Made by a program: the position numbers and the translations under genes. 37,622 nt of DNA. It comes from a virus. Positions 1 to 7,077 of the stretch are shown in pieces. Below the pieces are notes generated by a model that saw only the letters and a list, made by a program, of their open reading frames with translations, had not been told where the DNA came from and searched no databases. The stretch's first letter is position 1. Each line of letters opens with the position of its first letter. The stretch is from IMG/VR virus record IMGVR_UViG_3300047463_000095, positions 1 through 37,622 of that record; one strand, given 5' to 3'.

Positions 1-127
1 ACCTTGAGTTGATTCAGAAGTGCCTGATTTCAAGGGAAGATCGGATGTCTCAATATGAGACTCTGAGGTCGTACTATTTGTTTGGCGCTGGCCCCGACAC
101 AAAACCCGCCAGTTACAACAAAATTTT
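1..127. repeat. Direct terminal repeat, copy 1 (assembly circle closure)
   Basis: These bases are identical to 37496-37622. Both copies lie inside the portal gene, and joining them restores one uninterrupted reading frame with a proper ATG. The exact length of 127 is a common k-mer size in metagenome assemblers, so this is more likely an overlap left by assembling a circular or circularly permuted molecule than a packaged terminal repeat. Confidence 0.95.
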
Positions 128-1586
128 CCCGCACATCGACACACTGTCGAGTTTTTTATTTGCCGCAGACACGACTCGGTTTTCAATTGTGTTGGGCGCA
201 GGTGTGCAAGCCGAGTTTGAACACAAGAAAACTGGCCCACTGATTCGCAGACTCAACGACAAATGGTCGGACTCTAACGCAGACATTGTGTTTGGCAACT
301 CAGTCAATTGGTCACTTGTCTACAACACCATGCTTATTAAATTGATTCAGCGTGGCAGAGAGACAACCCCGTACTTGGTTGAACCTGCAAACTTTGGCGT
401 GTTGCGTGAAGATGTGACGCAACTTGACAAACAAGAAGCGTTCACTCATACCTACTACACGACCAAATCTCAATTGGAGCGTGATCTACAAAATCATCCC
501 AACAGAAATTTTATTCTTTCTCGCATTTCATTTACCAAAGTTGAAACAACGCAAATGCAAGCAGGTGTGCAACGCATCATAGCTTCAGCGTTTTCACCCA
601 ACATGATTGGTAATGTTCAAGCCCCTCTTGAAGCTACTCTGATGTACCGACCCAAGACGGGAGAAGAATTGGTTGAGATGCAAGAGTTGTATGTGTGGAA
701 CGATGAAGCAAACGACTACCAAATTGTCACGATGACAACTTCTGGCGTTTGTATTTATGACCGACCCAACTTTTTTTATCACGGTGAACACCCGTTCATT
801 CAAGTCTCACCCAACCCTGCGCCAGATTATTTTTGGGGCTACTCAGAAGTTGAGAAATTAATGCGATTGCAAGACTTGAGAACACATCGAATGGATCAAG
901 TGATGAACTTGCTTGATCGTGCAATTGAACCTCCTACTGCTTTGACAGGATGGATGGGGCTTGTTGATGAAAAACAATTTGCACTGAACAAAGTTGGTGG
1001 CGTTTTGTCATCTCAAGACATGGGAGCCAAAGTTGAACAATTTAGACCGCCCGTTCCACCCGACACATTTGCAGAAATCAGAGAAATCGACACCATGTTC
1101 TCCGAGATGTCTGGTATATCCAATGTTCTATCAGGACGAGGAGAGTCGGGTGTCAGATCAAAAGGTCACGCATCAGAGTTGGCTCGACTTGGTTCTTCAC
1201 GACCGAAAAAGAGGGCATTGGTCATTGAGGATGCTTTGGAAATCTTTGCCACCAAATATCTGAAGCTAGATCAGCAACACAACCCTGACCCGCTTCGTAT
1301 GCCTGATGGTACTGAGTTCATCAGTGAACAATTTACCAAAGACTTCATGGTCAAAGTGGATGCTCACTCATCCTCGCCTGTGTTTATGGAGGATTTGAAA
1401 CACGATGCGATTGAGTTGTTCAAAGCCAAGGCCATCAACCGTTCAATGTTTGTCAAGTTAATTCATCCCCCAATGGAACAAGAAATCTTGCAAGAACTTA
1501 AAGAAATTGAGAAAAAAGAAGCCGAACAAGCTAAAGAACAGGCTCAAATGAAAGTGATTCAAGGCGGTCAGCAAAAAAAGGCTTGA
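3..1586 (+). CDS. Portal protein, main part (continues from 37456)
   Basis: The long frame from base 3 to a TGA at 1584-1586 is the body of the portal. Size (about 542 aa when joined to its N-terminus), position two small genes after TerL and before the head genes, an alpha/beta region followed by a long helical segment near residues 280-420, and a charged Glu/Lys/Gln-rich coiled C-terminus all fit the portal family. The text 'MFSEMSGISNVLSGRGESG' near the middle of the C-terminal half resembles the wing/stem region in other podoviral portals. Family assignment rests on sequence feel and gene order, not a search. In the virion it would contact TerL during packaging and the adaptor (6435-7076) afterwards. 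Confidence 0.82.
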   Translation, partial: LELIQKCLISREDRMSQYETLRSYYLFGAGPDTKPASYNKIFPHIDTLSSFLFAADTTRFSIVLGAGVQAEFEHKKTGPLIRRLNDKWSDSNADIVFGNSVNWSLVYNTMLIKLIQRGRETTPYLVEPANFGVLREDVTQLDKQEAFTHTYYTTKSQLERDLQNHPNRNFILSRISFTKVETTQMQAGVQRIIASAFSPNMIGNVQAPLEATLMYRPKTGEELVEMQELYVWNDEANDYQIVTMTTSGVCIYDRPNFFYHGEHPFIQVSPNPAPDYFWGYSEVEKLMRLQDLRTHRMDQVMNLLDRAIEPPTALTGWMGLVDEKQFALNKVGGVLSSQDMGAKVEQFRPPVPPDTFAEIREIDTMFSEMSGISNVLSGRGESGVRSKGHASELARLGSSRPKKRALVIEDALEIFATKYLKLDQQHNPDPLRMPDGTEFISEQFTKDFMVKVDAHSSSPVFMEDLKHDAIELFKAKAINRSMFVKLIHPPMEQEILQELKEIEKKEAEQAKEQAQMKVIQGGQQKKA

Positions 1587-1685
1587 CAACCGCAAAAAAC
1601 CGCAAATAATGTCTAAAAACAGGGGTTGGTGGAACGGGACAGCCAAAAAGTGCCCGGTTGCATTGATGGACAAGGAGAACCTGCC

Positions 1686-1727
1686 ATGCGTAAAGCCAAG
1701 CGTCACAGCCGTAAATCTAAGCGTTAA
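1686..1727 (+). CDS. 13-aa highly basic mini-protein
   Basis: The predicted peptide is MRKAKRHSRKSKR: nine of 13 residues are Arg or Lys, plus one His. A good Shine-Dalgarno sequence, AAGGAG, lies at 1672-1677 with an 8-base spacer. It sits in the late operon directly after the portal. The C-terminal RKSKR is shared with the end of the 46-aa basic protein at 20612-20752. I know of no named family. A role as a nucleic-acid-binding or charge-neutralising peptide is inference by analogy with microvirus J proteins and adenovirus mu. An overlapping alternative frame from ATG 1609 (about 59 aa) has no ribosome binding site. Confidence 0.5.
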   Translation: MRKAKRHSRKSKR

Positions 1728-1788
1728 TTCGCTAGGGATTTACCCTAATTGTCACCCTTCCCCCAACCAACCTTGAAAGGAGCGAAAA

Positions 1789-1824
1789 ATGGCACGTCGT
1801 AAAGGCCGCAAAGGTCGCAAATAA
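1789..1824 (+). CDS. 11-aa highly basic mini-protein
   Basis: The predicted peptide is MARRKGRKGRK, seven Arg/Lys residues out of 11. AAGGAG at 1777-1782 with a 6-base spacer is one of the better ribosome binding sites in the genome. It follows the 13-aa peptide and is followed within 20 bases by an intrinsic terminator hairpin. Two such peptides in tandem, each with its own ribosome binding site, argue against chance. Function is unknown; binding of packaged DNA or capsid-interior nucleic acid is speculation. Confidence 0.5.
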   Translation: MARRKGRKGRK

Positions 1825-1840
1825 TTGCGGCTCATTGCAA

Positions 1841-1866
1841 GAGGTTGGCTAGTCCAGCCTCTTTTT
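1841..1866 (+). terminator. Intrinsic terminator after the mini-protein genes
   Basis: An 8-bp stem (GAGGTTGG 1841-1848 with CCAGCCTC 1854-1861, one G-T wobble) encloses a 5-base loop and is followed by five T residues. It would end or attenuate transcripts coming from terminase and portal. Confidence 0.75.
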
Positions 1867-1898
1867 GTATGAAAATAGGGAATCATGCAAAAAGACAC

Positions 1899-1927
1899 TT
1901 GACGCAAGTACTCACTTCGGTTATTTT
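1899..1927 (+). promoter_or_regulatory. Candidate sigma-70 promoter for head genes
   Basis: TTGACG at 1899-1904, a 17-base spacer and TATTTT at 1922-1927 match the -35/-10 consensus well (5/6 and 4/6). The site lies between the terminator at 1841-1866 and the head gene at 1948, where a fresh promoter would allow separate, stronger expression of capsid genes. The expected start site, about 1934, leaves a short leader. Confidence 0.5.
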
Positions 1928-1947
1928 TCTGCACAAAGGAACAAATC

Positions 1948-2358
1948 ATGGCTGCCACACCTGCATCACCGCCAAAAATTGCCCCATTGACGTATGCCCC
2001 CGCCGCAACCAATACCGACACGGGTATTACTGCTACTGCAGGTGGCGTGCAGTCAAATGCTTATCAATTAACGGCACAATTTAGCAAAATTGCAACCGTT
2101 GCAACAACCAATGATTCTGTGCAGTTGCCTCCAATTGTGAACAACCCTTATAAATTGGGATCAATTGGTTCACAAGTGATTGTGCGTAACGCTGGTGCAA
2201 ACTCTTTGCAAATTTATGGTGCGTACTCAACGAGCGACACCATCAATGATGTTGCCAGTGCAACTGGTGTTGCAATCCCCTCAGGTAAAACCGCTATTTT
2301 TGTGGCGCACACTTACACCAGCACTGGTAGCAACTGGTACATGGTGCTTTCAGCATGA
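1948..2358 (+). CDS. Probable small virion/head decoration protein
   Basis: A 136-aa protein with a disordered Ala/Pro/Thr-rich N-terminus (about residues 1-40) followed by a beta-rich domain with alternating hydrophobic strands ('QVIVRNAGANSLQIYG', 'AIFVAHTYTSTGSNWYMVLSA'). No signal peptide or membrane segment is visible. AAAGGA lies upstream of the ATG. This pattern is typical of head decoration or head-fibre proteins, and the position between portal and scaffold supports a head role. The stop overlaps the next start (ATGA), so the two are probably co-translated. I do not recognise a named family. Confidence 0.55.
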   Translation: MAATPASPPKIAPLTYAPAATNTDTGITATAGGVQSNAYQLTAQFSKIATVATTNDSVQLPPIVNNPYKLGSIGSQVIVRNAGANSLQIYGAYSTSDTINDVASATGVAIPSGKTAIFVAHTYTSTGSNWYMVLSA

Positions 2359-2786
2359 ACCCCGATTTGATGAAATTGATTGCGGGTGGGGCTGGCATGG
2401 ATGCCAAAGAACCCAACCCAATGTCTGCACAGGCCGCAACCAACACGCCGCCTGTCACATCACCAATGGCTACTCCTCAACCGCAAGAGGGTACGCAACA
2501 ATCCGCACTGATCAACATCAACATGGCGATGGACTTGCTTGAGAGTTCACTTGCCGCCTTTGGTTCTGAGACTGAAGAAGGTCAAACTTTGCTCAACACC
2601 TTGTCGGGTTTGTCTCGCAAGTTTGGCGCAAGCAAGAAAAAAACCGAGGGTCTGATTCCCGCAGAAATCATGTCCCTCATGCAGACCCTACCCCAAGCGG
2701 GTGGCGGTTCTCCGCAAGCAAAAGCAATGGCTGGCGCAGGTGCGCCTCCTATGCCTCCCGCAGCACCTCCTCAACCCATGATGTAA
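2355..2786 (+). CDS. Hypothetical head-module protein, Pro/Ala/Met-rich
   Basis: A 143-aa protein with low-complexity ends: an N-terminus rich in Met, Ala, Thr and Pro, and a C-terminus of Ala/Gly/Pro/Met ending in PPQPMM. The central part (about residues 52-100) looks helical and amphipathic ('LLESSLAAFGSETEEGQTLL'), which suggests oligomerisation. It is translationally coupled to the upstream gene. It could help assembly alongside the scaffold-like protein at 3008-3535, but this is inferred only from position and composition. Confidence 0.6.
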   Translation: MNPDLMKLIAGGAGMDAKEPNPMSAQAATNTPPVTSPMATPQPQEGTQQSALININMAMDLLESSLAAFGSETEEGQTLLNTLSGLSRKFGASKKKTEGLIPAEIMSLMQTLPQAGGGSPQAKAMAGAGAPPMPPAAPPQPMM

Positions 2787-2796
2787 GGAAATCACC

Positions 2797-2985
2797 ATGA
2801 CCACCAAATATCTCGAACCTTCGCCCAAAGGTATGCGTCAACCTCTTGACGACAACCGCATGAACGGCCCTGTTGTGAACATTCCACGCATGGCTCATTT
2901 GGGTGGTTTGGACAAAATCAAAGAAACGTATGGTCTGTACAAAAACAACATGACCATCGTCAAGCCCGGTAAATCTTCCAAATAA
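2797..2985 (+). CDS. Small hypothetical head-module protein
   Basis: A 62-aa basic protein starting MTTKYLEPSPKGMRQPL and ending KPGKSSK. AAGGAAA precedes the ATG with good spacing. There is no membrane segment or recognisable motif. It is tightly packed between two head-module genes and probably has a structural or assembly role. Confidence 0.6.
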   Translation: MTTKYLEPSPKGMRQPLDDNRMNGPVVNIPRMAHLGGLDKIKETYGLYKNNMTIVKPGKSSK

Positions 2986-3007
2986 ACTTTGATACAGGGG
3001 AACAATC

Positions 3008-3535
3008 ATGTCTTTGGAAAATTATTCAGTTGATCAGATTCAAGAGTTAGCGGCTCTGGCAGACTCGTTGGCAAAAAATCCCAAAACACGGGAATCTTTT
3101 TTGCGTCTGACCAAAACCGCTTCACCTGACACGCCTATCCCTGAGATCGACCTTAAGGATCAAATCAATTCAATGGCAAAGCCCTTGGTTGACAAAGTGT
3201 CGGACTTGGAAAAGAAACTGATCGAAAAACAAGTCCAAGACAACATTTATGCCAAACGAAATTCTTTGTTTGAGCAGGGATTTAAAAAAGATGAAGTCGA
3301 TTCCATTGAGAAATTGATGGTTGAAAAGCAGATTCCCTCGTATGAAACTGCTGCCGACTTTTTCCGTTTGCAAAAACAAAGCGCACCTCCCACTCCCGCA
3401 TCCATCACGCCTGTGTCGTTGCCCACTGGGGCAATGGACGGAATGAAGCAGGGGCAGTCTGGTTTGAATCAGTGGGCGAGGGGCGAGGCGTACAACATCA
3501 TCAACAGTCTGAAAGCCGGAAAGACGTTGGTATGA
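3008..3535 (+). CDS. Probable capsid scaffolding protein
   Basis: A 175-aa protein directly before the major capsid gene, the usual place for a scaffold. It is mainly helical and charged, with a heptad-like stretch around residues 55-85 ('LVDKVSDLEKKLIEKQVQDN') and a Pro/Thr-rich linker near 125-145, then a short C-terminal helix that could contact the capsid protein. Scaffolds co-assemble inside the procapsid and leave before or during packaging. No protease motif (Ser or His/Asp) is visible here, so it is not a fused protease-scaffold. Confidence 0.65.
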   Translation: MSLENYSVDQIQELAALADSLAKNPKTRESFLRLTKTASPDTPIPEIDLKDQINSMAKPLVDKVSDLEKKLIEKQVQDNIYAKRNSLFEQGFKKDEVDSIEKLMVEKQIPSYETAADFFRLQKQSAPPTPASITPVSLPTGAMDGMKQGQSGLNQWARGEAYNIINSLKAGKTLV

Positions 3536-3544
3536 CACAGAAAA

Positions 3545-3574
3545 AACCCACTCTTGTTGACGGTGAGGTGGGTT
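3545..3574 (+). promoter_or_regulatory. Hairpin between scaffold and capsid genes
   Basis: A 7-bp perfect inverted repeat (AACCCAC 3545-3551, GTGGGTT 3568-3574) with a 16-base loop lies 10 bases after the scaffold stop. A G-rich stretch follows rather than a T-run, so it is not a standard terminator. It could stabilise or process the capsid message, which needs far more translation than the scaffold's. Confidence 0.3.
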
Positions 3575-3633
3575 CCCTGCCACGGGGGGCGGGGGAAAAT
3601 TGCTTCACTGTCGAGTTCTAAGGAGAAAACAAA

Positions 3634-4647
3634 ATGGCCGTTCTCGGTTCTGGCATCATCCCTTCGGGCAGTATTGCCACGGAATTGACTTACGTCACTC
3701 GCCGTGCCTTCGTGCCCAAACTGGTCGTTCAACTGTACAACAGCACCCCGTTGCTGGCTGCATTGATCGGCAATTCTCAACCCGCCGTTGGTGGTGTGTC
3801 CTCTGTGTCGGTTCCCGTCCAAGGCGCACAGTTTGTCAACGGTCAATGGTCGGACTACTCTGGTGCGTTCAACCAACCGACTTCTCAGCAAGGCGCATAC
3901 CTCTCTGAGTTCAACTTGAAACTGTTGATCACCCCCATTCCGTTCCTCGGCATGGAAGGCATCGTTCAATTGGATCACGCTGTTGTGCCCTTGATTGAGG
4001 CTCGCATGAATGATGCGACCAACGTCACGATGGATTTGATGTCCACCGCCTTGTACAACAATTACACCAACACCCAACAGTTCATCGGTCTGCCCGGTGC
4101 TATTGATGACGGTACGAACCTTGTTACCTACGGCAACATTAACCGTACCTCAAACACTTGGTGGAAATCCAAAGTCTATACCGCAGGTAGCGTCAACCCG
4201 ACTCGTCAAAACGTGTTGCAGTACATCTCTGGTACTGTGAAAAACGGTGCTGAGTTGCCCACTTTCGCAGTTTGCGGCTTTGGTACTTGGACACTGCTTG
4301 CTCAAGACTTTGTGGGTCAAGAGACTTACATGATTGATGCAAACAAGCCGAGCGGTTTTGCTTTTGACAGCAACGGCCCCTCGACTGCCTTCCGTGCTTT
4401 GATGGTTGCTGGCATCCCCGTGTTTGCCGACCCGTATTGCCCTGAAGGTACGATGTACTTTGTGAACAGCAACTATGCCAATTTGTATATTCACGAACAG
4501 GCTTCGTTTGCTTTCACTGGATTTGAATCCACTTTGTCCAACTGGCAATTGGGTTATGTTGGTGCTTTGGTCAACGTGGCTGAATTGGTCGTGACCAAAC
4601 CCAAGGCAATGACCCGTGTCACTGGTTTCAACAGCCTGACCATCTAA
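3634..4647 (+). CDS. Major capsid protein (HK97-like fold expected)
   Basis: A 337-aa protein with the strongest ribosome binding site in the head module (TAAGGAG, 10 bases before ATG). The N-terminal helix region (about residues 1-45) precedes a long beta-rich body; the segment 'IEARMNDATNVTMDLMSTAL' (about 112-132) looks like the spine helix seen in HK97-fold capsid proteins, and the C-terminal half has A-domain-like alternation of strands and helices. Length and place right after the scaffold fit. It would form the icosahedral shell; the protein at 4660-5829 probably decorates it. Confidence 0.82.
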   Translation: MAVLGSGIIPSGSIATELTYVTRRAFVPKLVVQLYNSTPLLAALIGNSQPAVGGVSSVSVPVQGAQFVNGQWSDYSGAFNQPTSQQGAYLSEFNLKLLITPIPFLGMEGIVQLDHAVVPLIEARMNDATNVTMDLMSTALYNNYTNTQQFIGLPGAIDDGTNLVTYGNINRTSNTWWKSKVYTAGSVNPTRQNVLQYISGTVKNGAELPTFAVCGFGTWTLLAQDFVGQETYMIDANKPSGFAFDSNGPSTAFRALMVAGIPVFADPYCPEGTMYFVNSNYANLYIHEQASFAFTGFESTLSNWQLGYVGALVNVAELVVTKPKAMTRVTGFNSLTI

Positions 4648-4659
4648 GGAGAAAACAAC

Positions 4660-5829
4660 ATGAGCGTCAATCGTATTGGTTTTGGCCCGAATACTTCCGC
4701 ATGGACGGGTGTTCCAATTACCCTGCACACAGGTCAAACTTATCCCATTCCCTCAGGTCAGTACCTGATTAACTTGGGCGCATACACCGCTGTTCAGTGG
4801 TATGACCCTGTTTCTCAAATTTGGCGTCCTTACCAGACCCCGACCAATAGCGACACTATCACTGTGTCGTCTGACGGCTTTAACTATCGTTTGGTGAACA
4901 TCAGCGGTACTGTTGCTGGCGCTTACGTCACCAACGGCGGTTCTGGCTATCCCAACGGTATCTATCCCGCTTCTAGCACCACTCAAACTCAGAGCAACTA
5001 TGTGATTGCTACGGCTTCGGCTGCTGGCGCACAATCTTCGCTGATTGGTACGATTGCCAAGTTCAACGTGGTTGTTGGTGGCGCAGTTTCTACCACGGTC
5101 ACTGTGACTGCAGGTGGTTCTAACTACACTCGTCCTCCGACATTGATTTTCCAAGACCCTCCCGCTGGCGGTGTTCGTGCTTCGGGCTATGTGTCGGCTT
5201 TGTCCTCTGGTGCTATCAGCACTGTGGTCATTACCAACCAAGGCGCTGGCTACACCACCGCTCCGACCATCACTGTTGTGCCTCACGCTTTGGACACCAC
5301 CGCCGCTGGCGCAGTGTTGACCGCAACCATTGACACCACCAACTTCTCTGGTCGTGTCACTGCAGTGACTTTGGCTGAAGGCGGTTCTGCTTATGCCGCA
5401 GTGCCCACCATTTCGTTTACTTCGTCTGCTGGCTCATCTGCTGCTGCTACCGCAGTGGCTTGTATGTCTTGCACTTCGGTGTCAAGCGTGTCGGGCGGCT
5501 CTGCCAACCAGACCGCCAATACTGGCGCTTTCTGGATTGTCAACTCTGCCCTTGCACCGAGCAAAACCAACGCTCCTTTGAACCCTGCCGTTGAAGGCTC
5601 GTTGTTCACGCCTCGGATTGGTTTTGGTACGTTGCAAGACAACGGTTCAGGCACTTTCACTGGCGCAACTGTCACTGACGGCGGTTTGTTCCAAATGATT
5701 GGCTCGACCACGACCTCAACTCGTTTGGTTGGCCTGAGCCAATGGACGACTGCCGCACCCACTGCTTCGGCTACGGGTACGGTCAACCTTGGCGGTAACA
5801 TTGATACCGCTGTTTTGATTCCCATCTAA
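4660..5829 (+). CDS. Probable capsid-decorating/head fibre protein with GGxxY repeats
   Basis: A 389-aa Thr/Ser/Gly/Ala-rich protein encoded 12 bases after the capsid gene with TAAGGAG upstream. It carries at least four degenerate repeats of the form V-T-x-G-G-S/A-x-Y-x-x-x-P-T-I, seen at about residues 88-103 (GGSGYP), 148-165 (GGSNYTRPPTL), 188-205 (GAGYTTAPTI) and 238-252 (GGSAYAAVPTI). Such repeats are common in secreted beta-rich adhesins and phage fibres. Position and the shell-like stoichiometry implied by a strong ribosome binding site suggest capsid decoration. Similar repeats occur in the nozzle-like protein at 7078-9027. Confidence 0.6.
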   Translation: MSVNRIGFGPNTSAWTGVPITLHTGQTYPIPSGQYLINLGAYTAVQWYDPVSQIWRPYQTPTNSDTITVSSDGFNYRLVNISGTVAGAYVTNGGSGYPNGIYPASSTTQTQSNYVIATASAAGAQSSLIGTIAKFNVVVGGAVSTTVTVTAGGSNYTRPPTLIFQDPPAGGVRASGYVSALSSGAISTVVITNQGAGYTTAPTITVVPHALDTTAAGAVLTATIDTTNFSGRVTAVTLAEGGSAYAAVPTISFTSSAGSSAAATAVACMSCTSVSSVSGGSANQTANTGAFWIVNSALAPSKTNAPLNPAVEGSLFTPRIGFGTLQDNGSGTFTGATVTDGGLFQMIGSTTTSTRLVGLSQWTTAAPTASATGTVNLGGNIDTAVLIPI

Positions 5830-5841
5830 AGAAAGATTGCC

Positions 5842-6048
5842 ATGACTGAAATTCAACAGATCATTGACGGTGTGACGCAAGTCATTGAAACCGCTGAAGG
5901 TGATGTTGTTCGTTTCAGAGCAGGGGATTGGCACAATCTTGTCGCTATTGCAAACCCGGCAACCGCTCAAACGGTTGCTGTGGATGCAGTGCCTCAAGGC
6001 GTTGAATCACCCGCTCCTGAATCCACTAATCCAGTTGCACAGGGGTAA
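5842..6048 (+). CDS. Small hypothetical head-module protein
   Basis: A 68-aa acidic protein starting MTEIQQIIDGVTQVIETAEG with a short predicted amphipathic helix and a Pro/Ala/Glu-rich tail. It lies 12 bases after the preceding gene behind AAAGA-type purines. No family recognised. It is followed three bases later by the next gene, so it belongs to the same transcript. Confidence 0.55.
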   Translation: MTEIQQIIDGVTQVIETAEGDVVRFRAGDWHNLVAIANPATAQTVAVDAVPQGVESPAPESTNPVAQG

Positions 6049-6051
6049 ACG

Positions 6052-6420
6052 ATGCTATTTGTCCGAAATAACAGTGGGTCGGATTTTTCAGATCGTTTCG
6101 ACGGAATCGACTACCATTTTCCCAATGGTGAGTTGGTTGAATGTCCTGAATTGGCTGCAAACCATATTTTTGGGTATGGTGCGCCCGACAAGACTCAACA
6201 CATGATTCGGCTTGGTTGGGCCGCTAACTCAACCACACTTAAAGAGGCTTATGAACGACTCGACAAGTTTGAGTTCCTTCAAGGCCGCATGACGGTGGAC
6301 GAACCCATCGAGGAAAGACCCCCTGTGGTGAAACCCGAGGCCGAGGAGGAGGAAACTTCTTCAGAGCCTCGGGAAGTAGCCTCAAATCTTCTTTCCAAGA
6401 TGGCTCAATTGGCAGGTTAA
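6052..6420 (+). CDS. Hypothetical head/neck-region protein
   Basis: A 122-aa protein with a compact N-terminal half ('MLFVRNNSGSDFSDRFDG', 'NGELVECPELAANHIFGYG') and an acidic, disordered region around residues 83-105 (Glu/Pro-rich), ending in a short helix. It sits between the decoration protein and the head-tail adaptor. Proteins of this size and place often complete the head, but I see no diagnostic motif. Confidence 0.55.
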   Translation: MLFVRNNSGSDFSDRFDGIDYHFPNGELVECPELAANHIFGYGAPDKTQHMIRLGWAANSTTLKEAYERLDKFEFLQGRMTVDEPIEERPPVVKPEAEEEETSSEPREVASNLLSKMAQLAG

Positions 6421-6434
6421 AGTGAGAACTCAAG

Positions 6435-7076
6435 ATGCAACTCTCAGACTATCTGTTGGAGTGTCAACGCTTATTGCATGACGCAAACAACAATTTTTGG
6501 TCAGTTGCAGAACTCACTTCATACATCAATGATGCACGGAATCAAGTTGCCGCAGACACACACTGTTTGCGACAACTTGTGACTGTTTCTTTGTCCTACA
6601 ACGTAGAGACATACCCAATTGCGTCAAACGTGTCGTTATCTGGTGGGCGACAAGTTCTTGATATTTTGAACGTCACAGTTTTGTGGGGTTCGATGCGTAT
6701 TCCACTCATCCAAATGTCTTGGACTGAATTTAACGCCAAGATGAGAGCATGGGTTCTGAACTATTCACGCCCCGCAGCCATGTCACGCTATGGCACATCC
6801 AATGGTACGGTGTATGTCCAACCTATTCCTGACCAGACATACAGTTCTGAGTGGGATGTATGCTATTTGCCTTTGCCTTTGGTCAACACCACGGACGTTG
6901 AAACTGATTTAGCATTTCCGTTCACAAGCCCTGTTGCTTACTACGCTTGTTACAAAGCAAAAGAAAAAGAACAGGCGTATGGTGAAGCCAAACAATTCCA
7001 AGATGAATACAAGCAAAAAGCGATCACGGCGATCAACCAGTCGTTTACTCGCTTGATGCCCAACCCTTACACCTGA
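6435..7076 (+). CDS. Head-tail adaptor protein
   Basis: A 213-aa protein whose N-terminus ('MQLSDYLLECQRLLHD', then 'WSVAELTSYINDARNQV') matches the helical start I associate with podoviral adaptor proteins of the T7 gp11 / P22 gp4 type. It binds under the portal after packaging and forms the platform for the nozzle. The middle is beta-rich and the C-terminus is a charged helix ('CYKAKEKEQAYGEAKQFQDE'). Gene order portal, capsid, adaptor, nozzle is the podovirus order. Confidence 0.68.
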   Translation: MQLSDYLLECQRLLHDANNNFWSVAELTSYINDARNQVAADTHCLRQLVTVSLSYNVETYPIASNVSLSGGRQVLDILNVTVLWGSMRIPLIQMSWTEFNAKMRAWVLNYSRPAAMSRYGTSNGTVYVQPIPDQTYSSEWDVCYLPLPLVNTTDVETDLAFPFTSPVAYYACYKAKEKEQAYGEAKQFQDEYKQKAITAINQSFTRLMPNPYT

Positions 7077-7077
7077 T

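Noticed and set aside
1609-1785. About 59-aa frame MSKNRGWW... overlapping the 13-aa peptide
   Set aside because: No Shine-Dalgarno sequence before ATG 1609, whereas both mini-peptides have strong ones.
3469-4077. 202-aa minus-strand frame opposite scaffold and capsid genes
   Set aside because: Shadow of the capsid gene: no start signals, His/Arg-rich composition typical of antisense reading.
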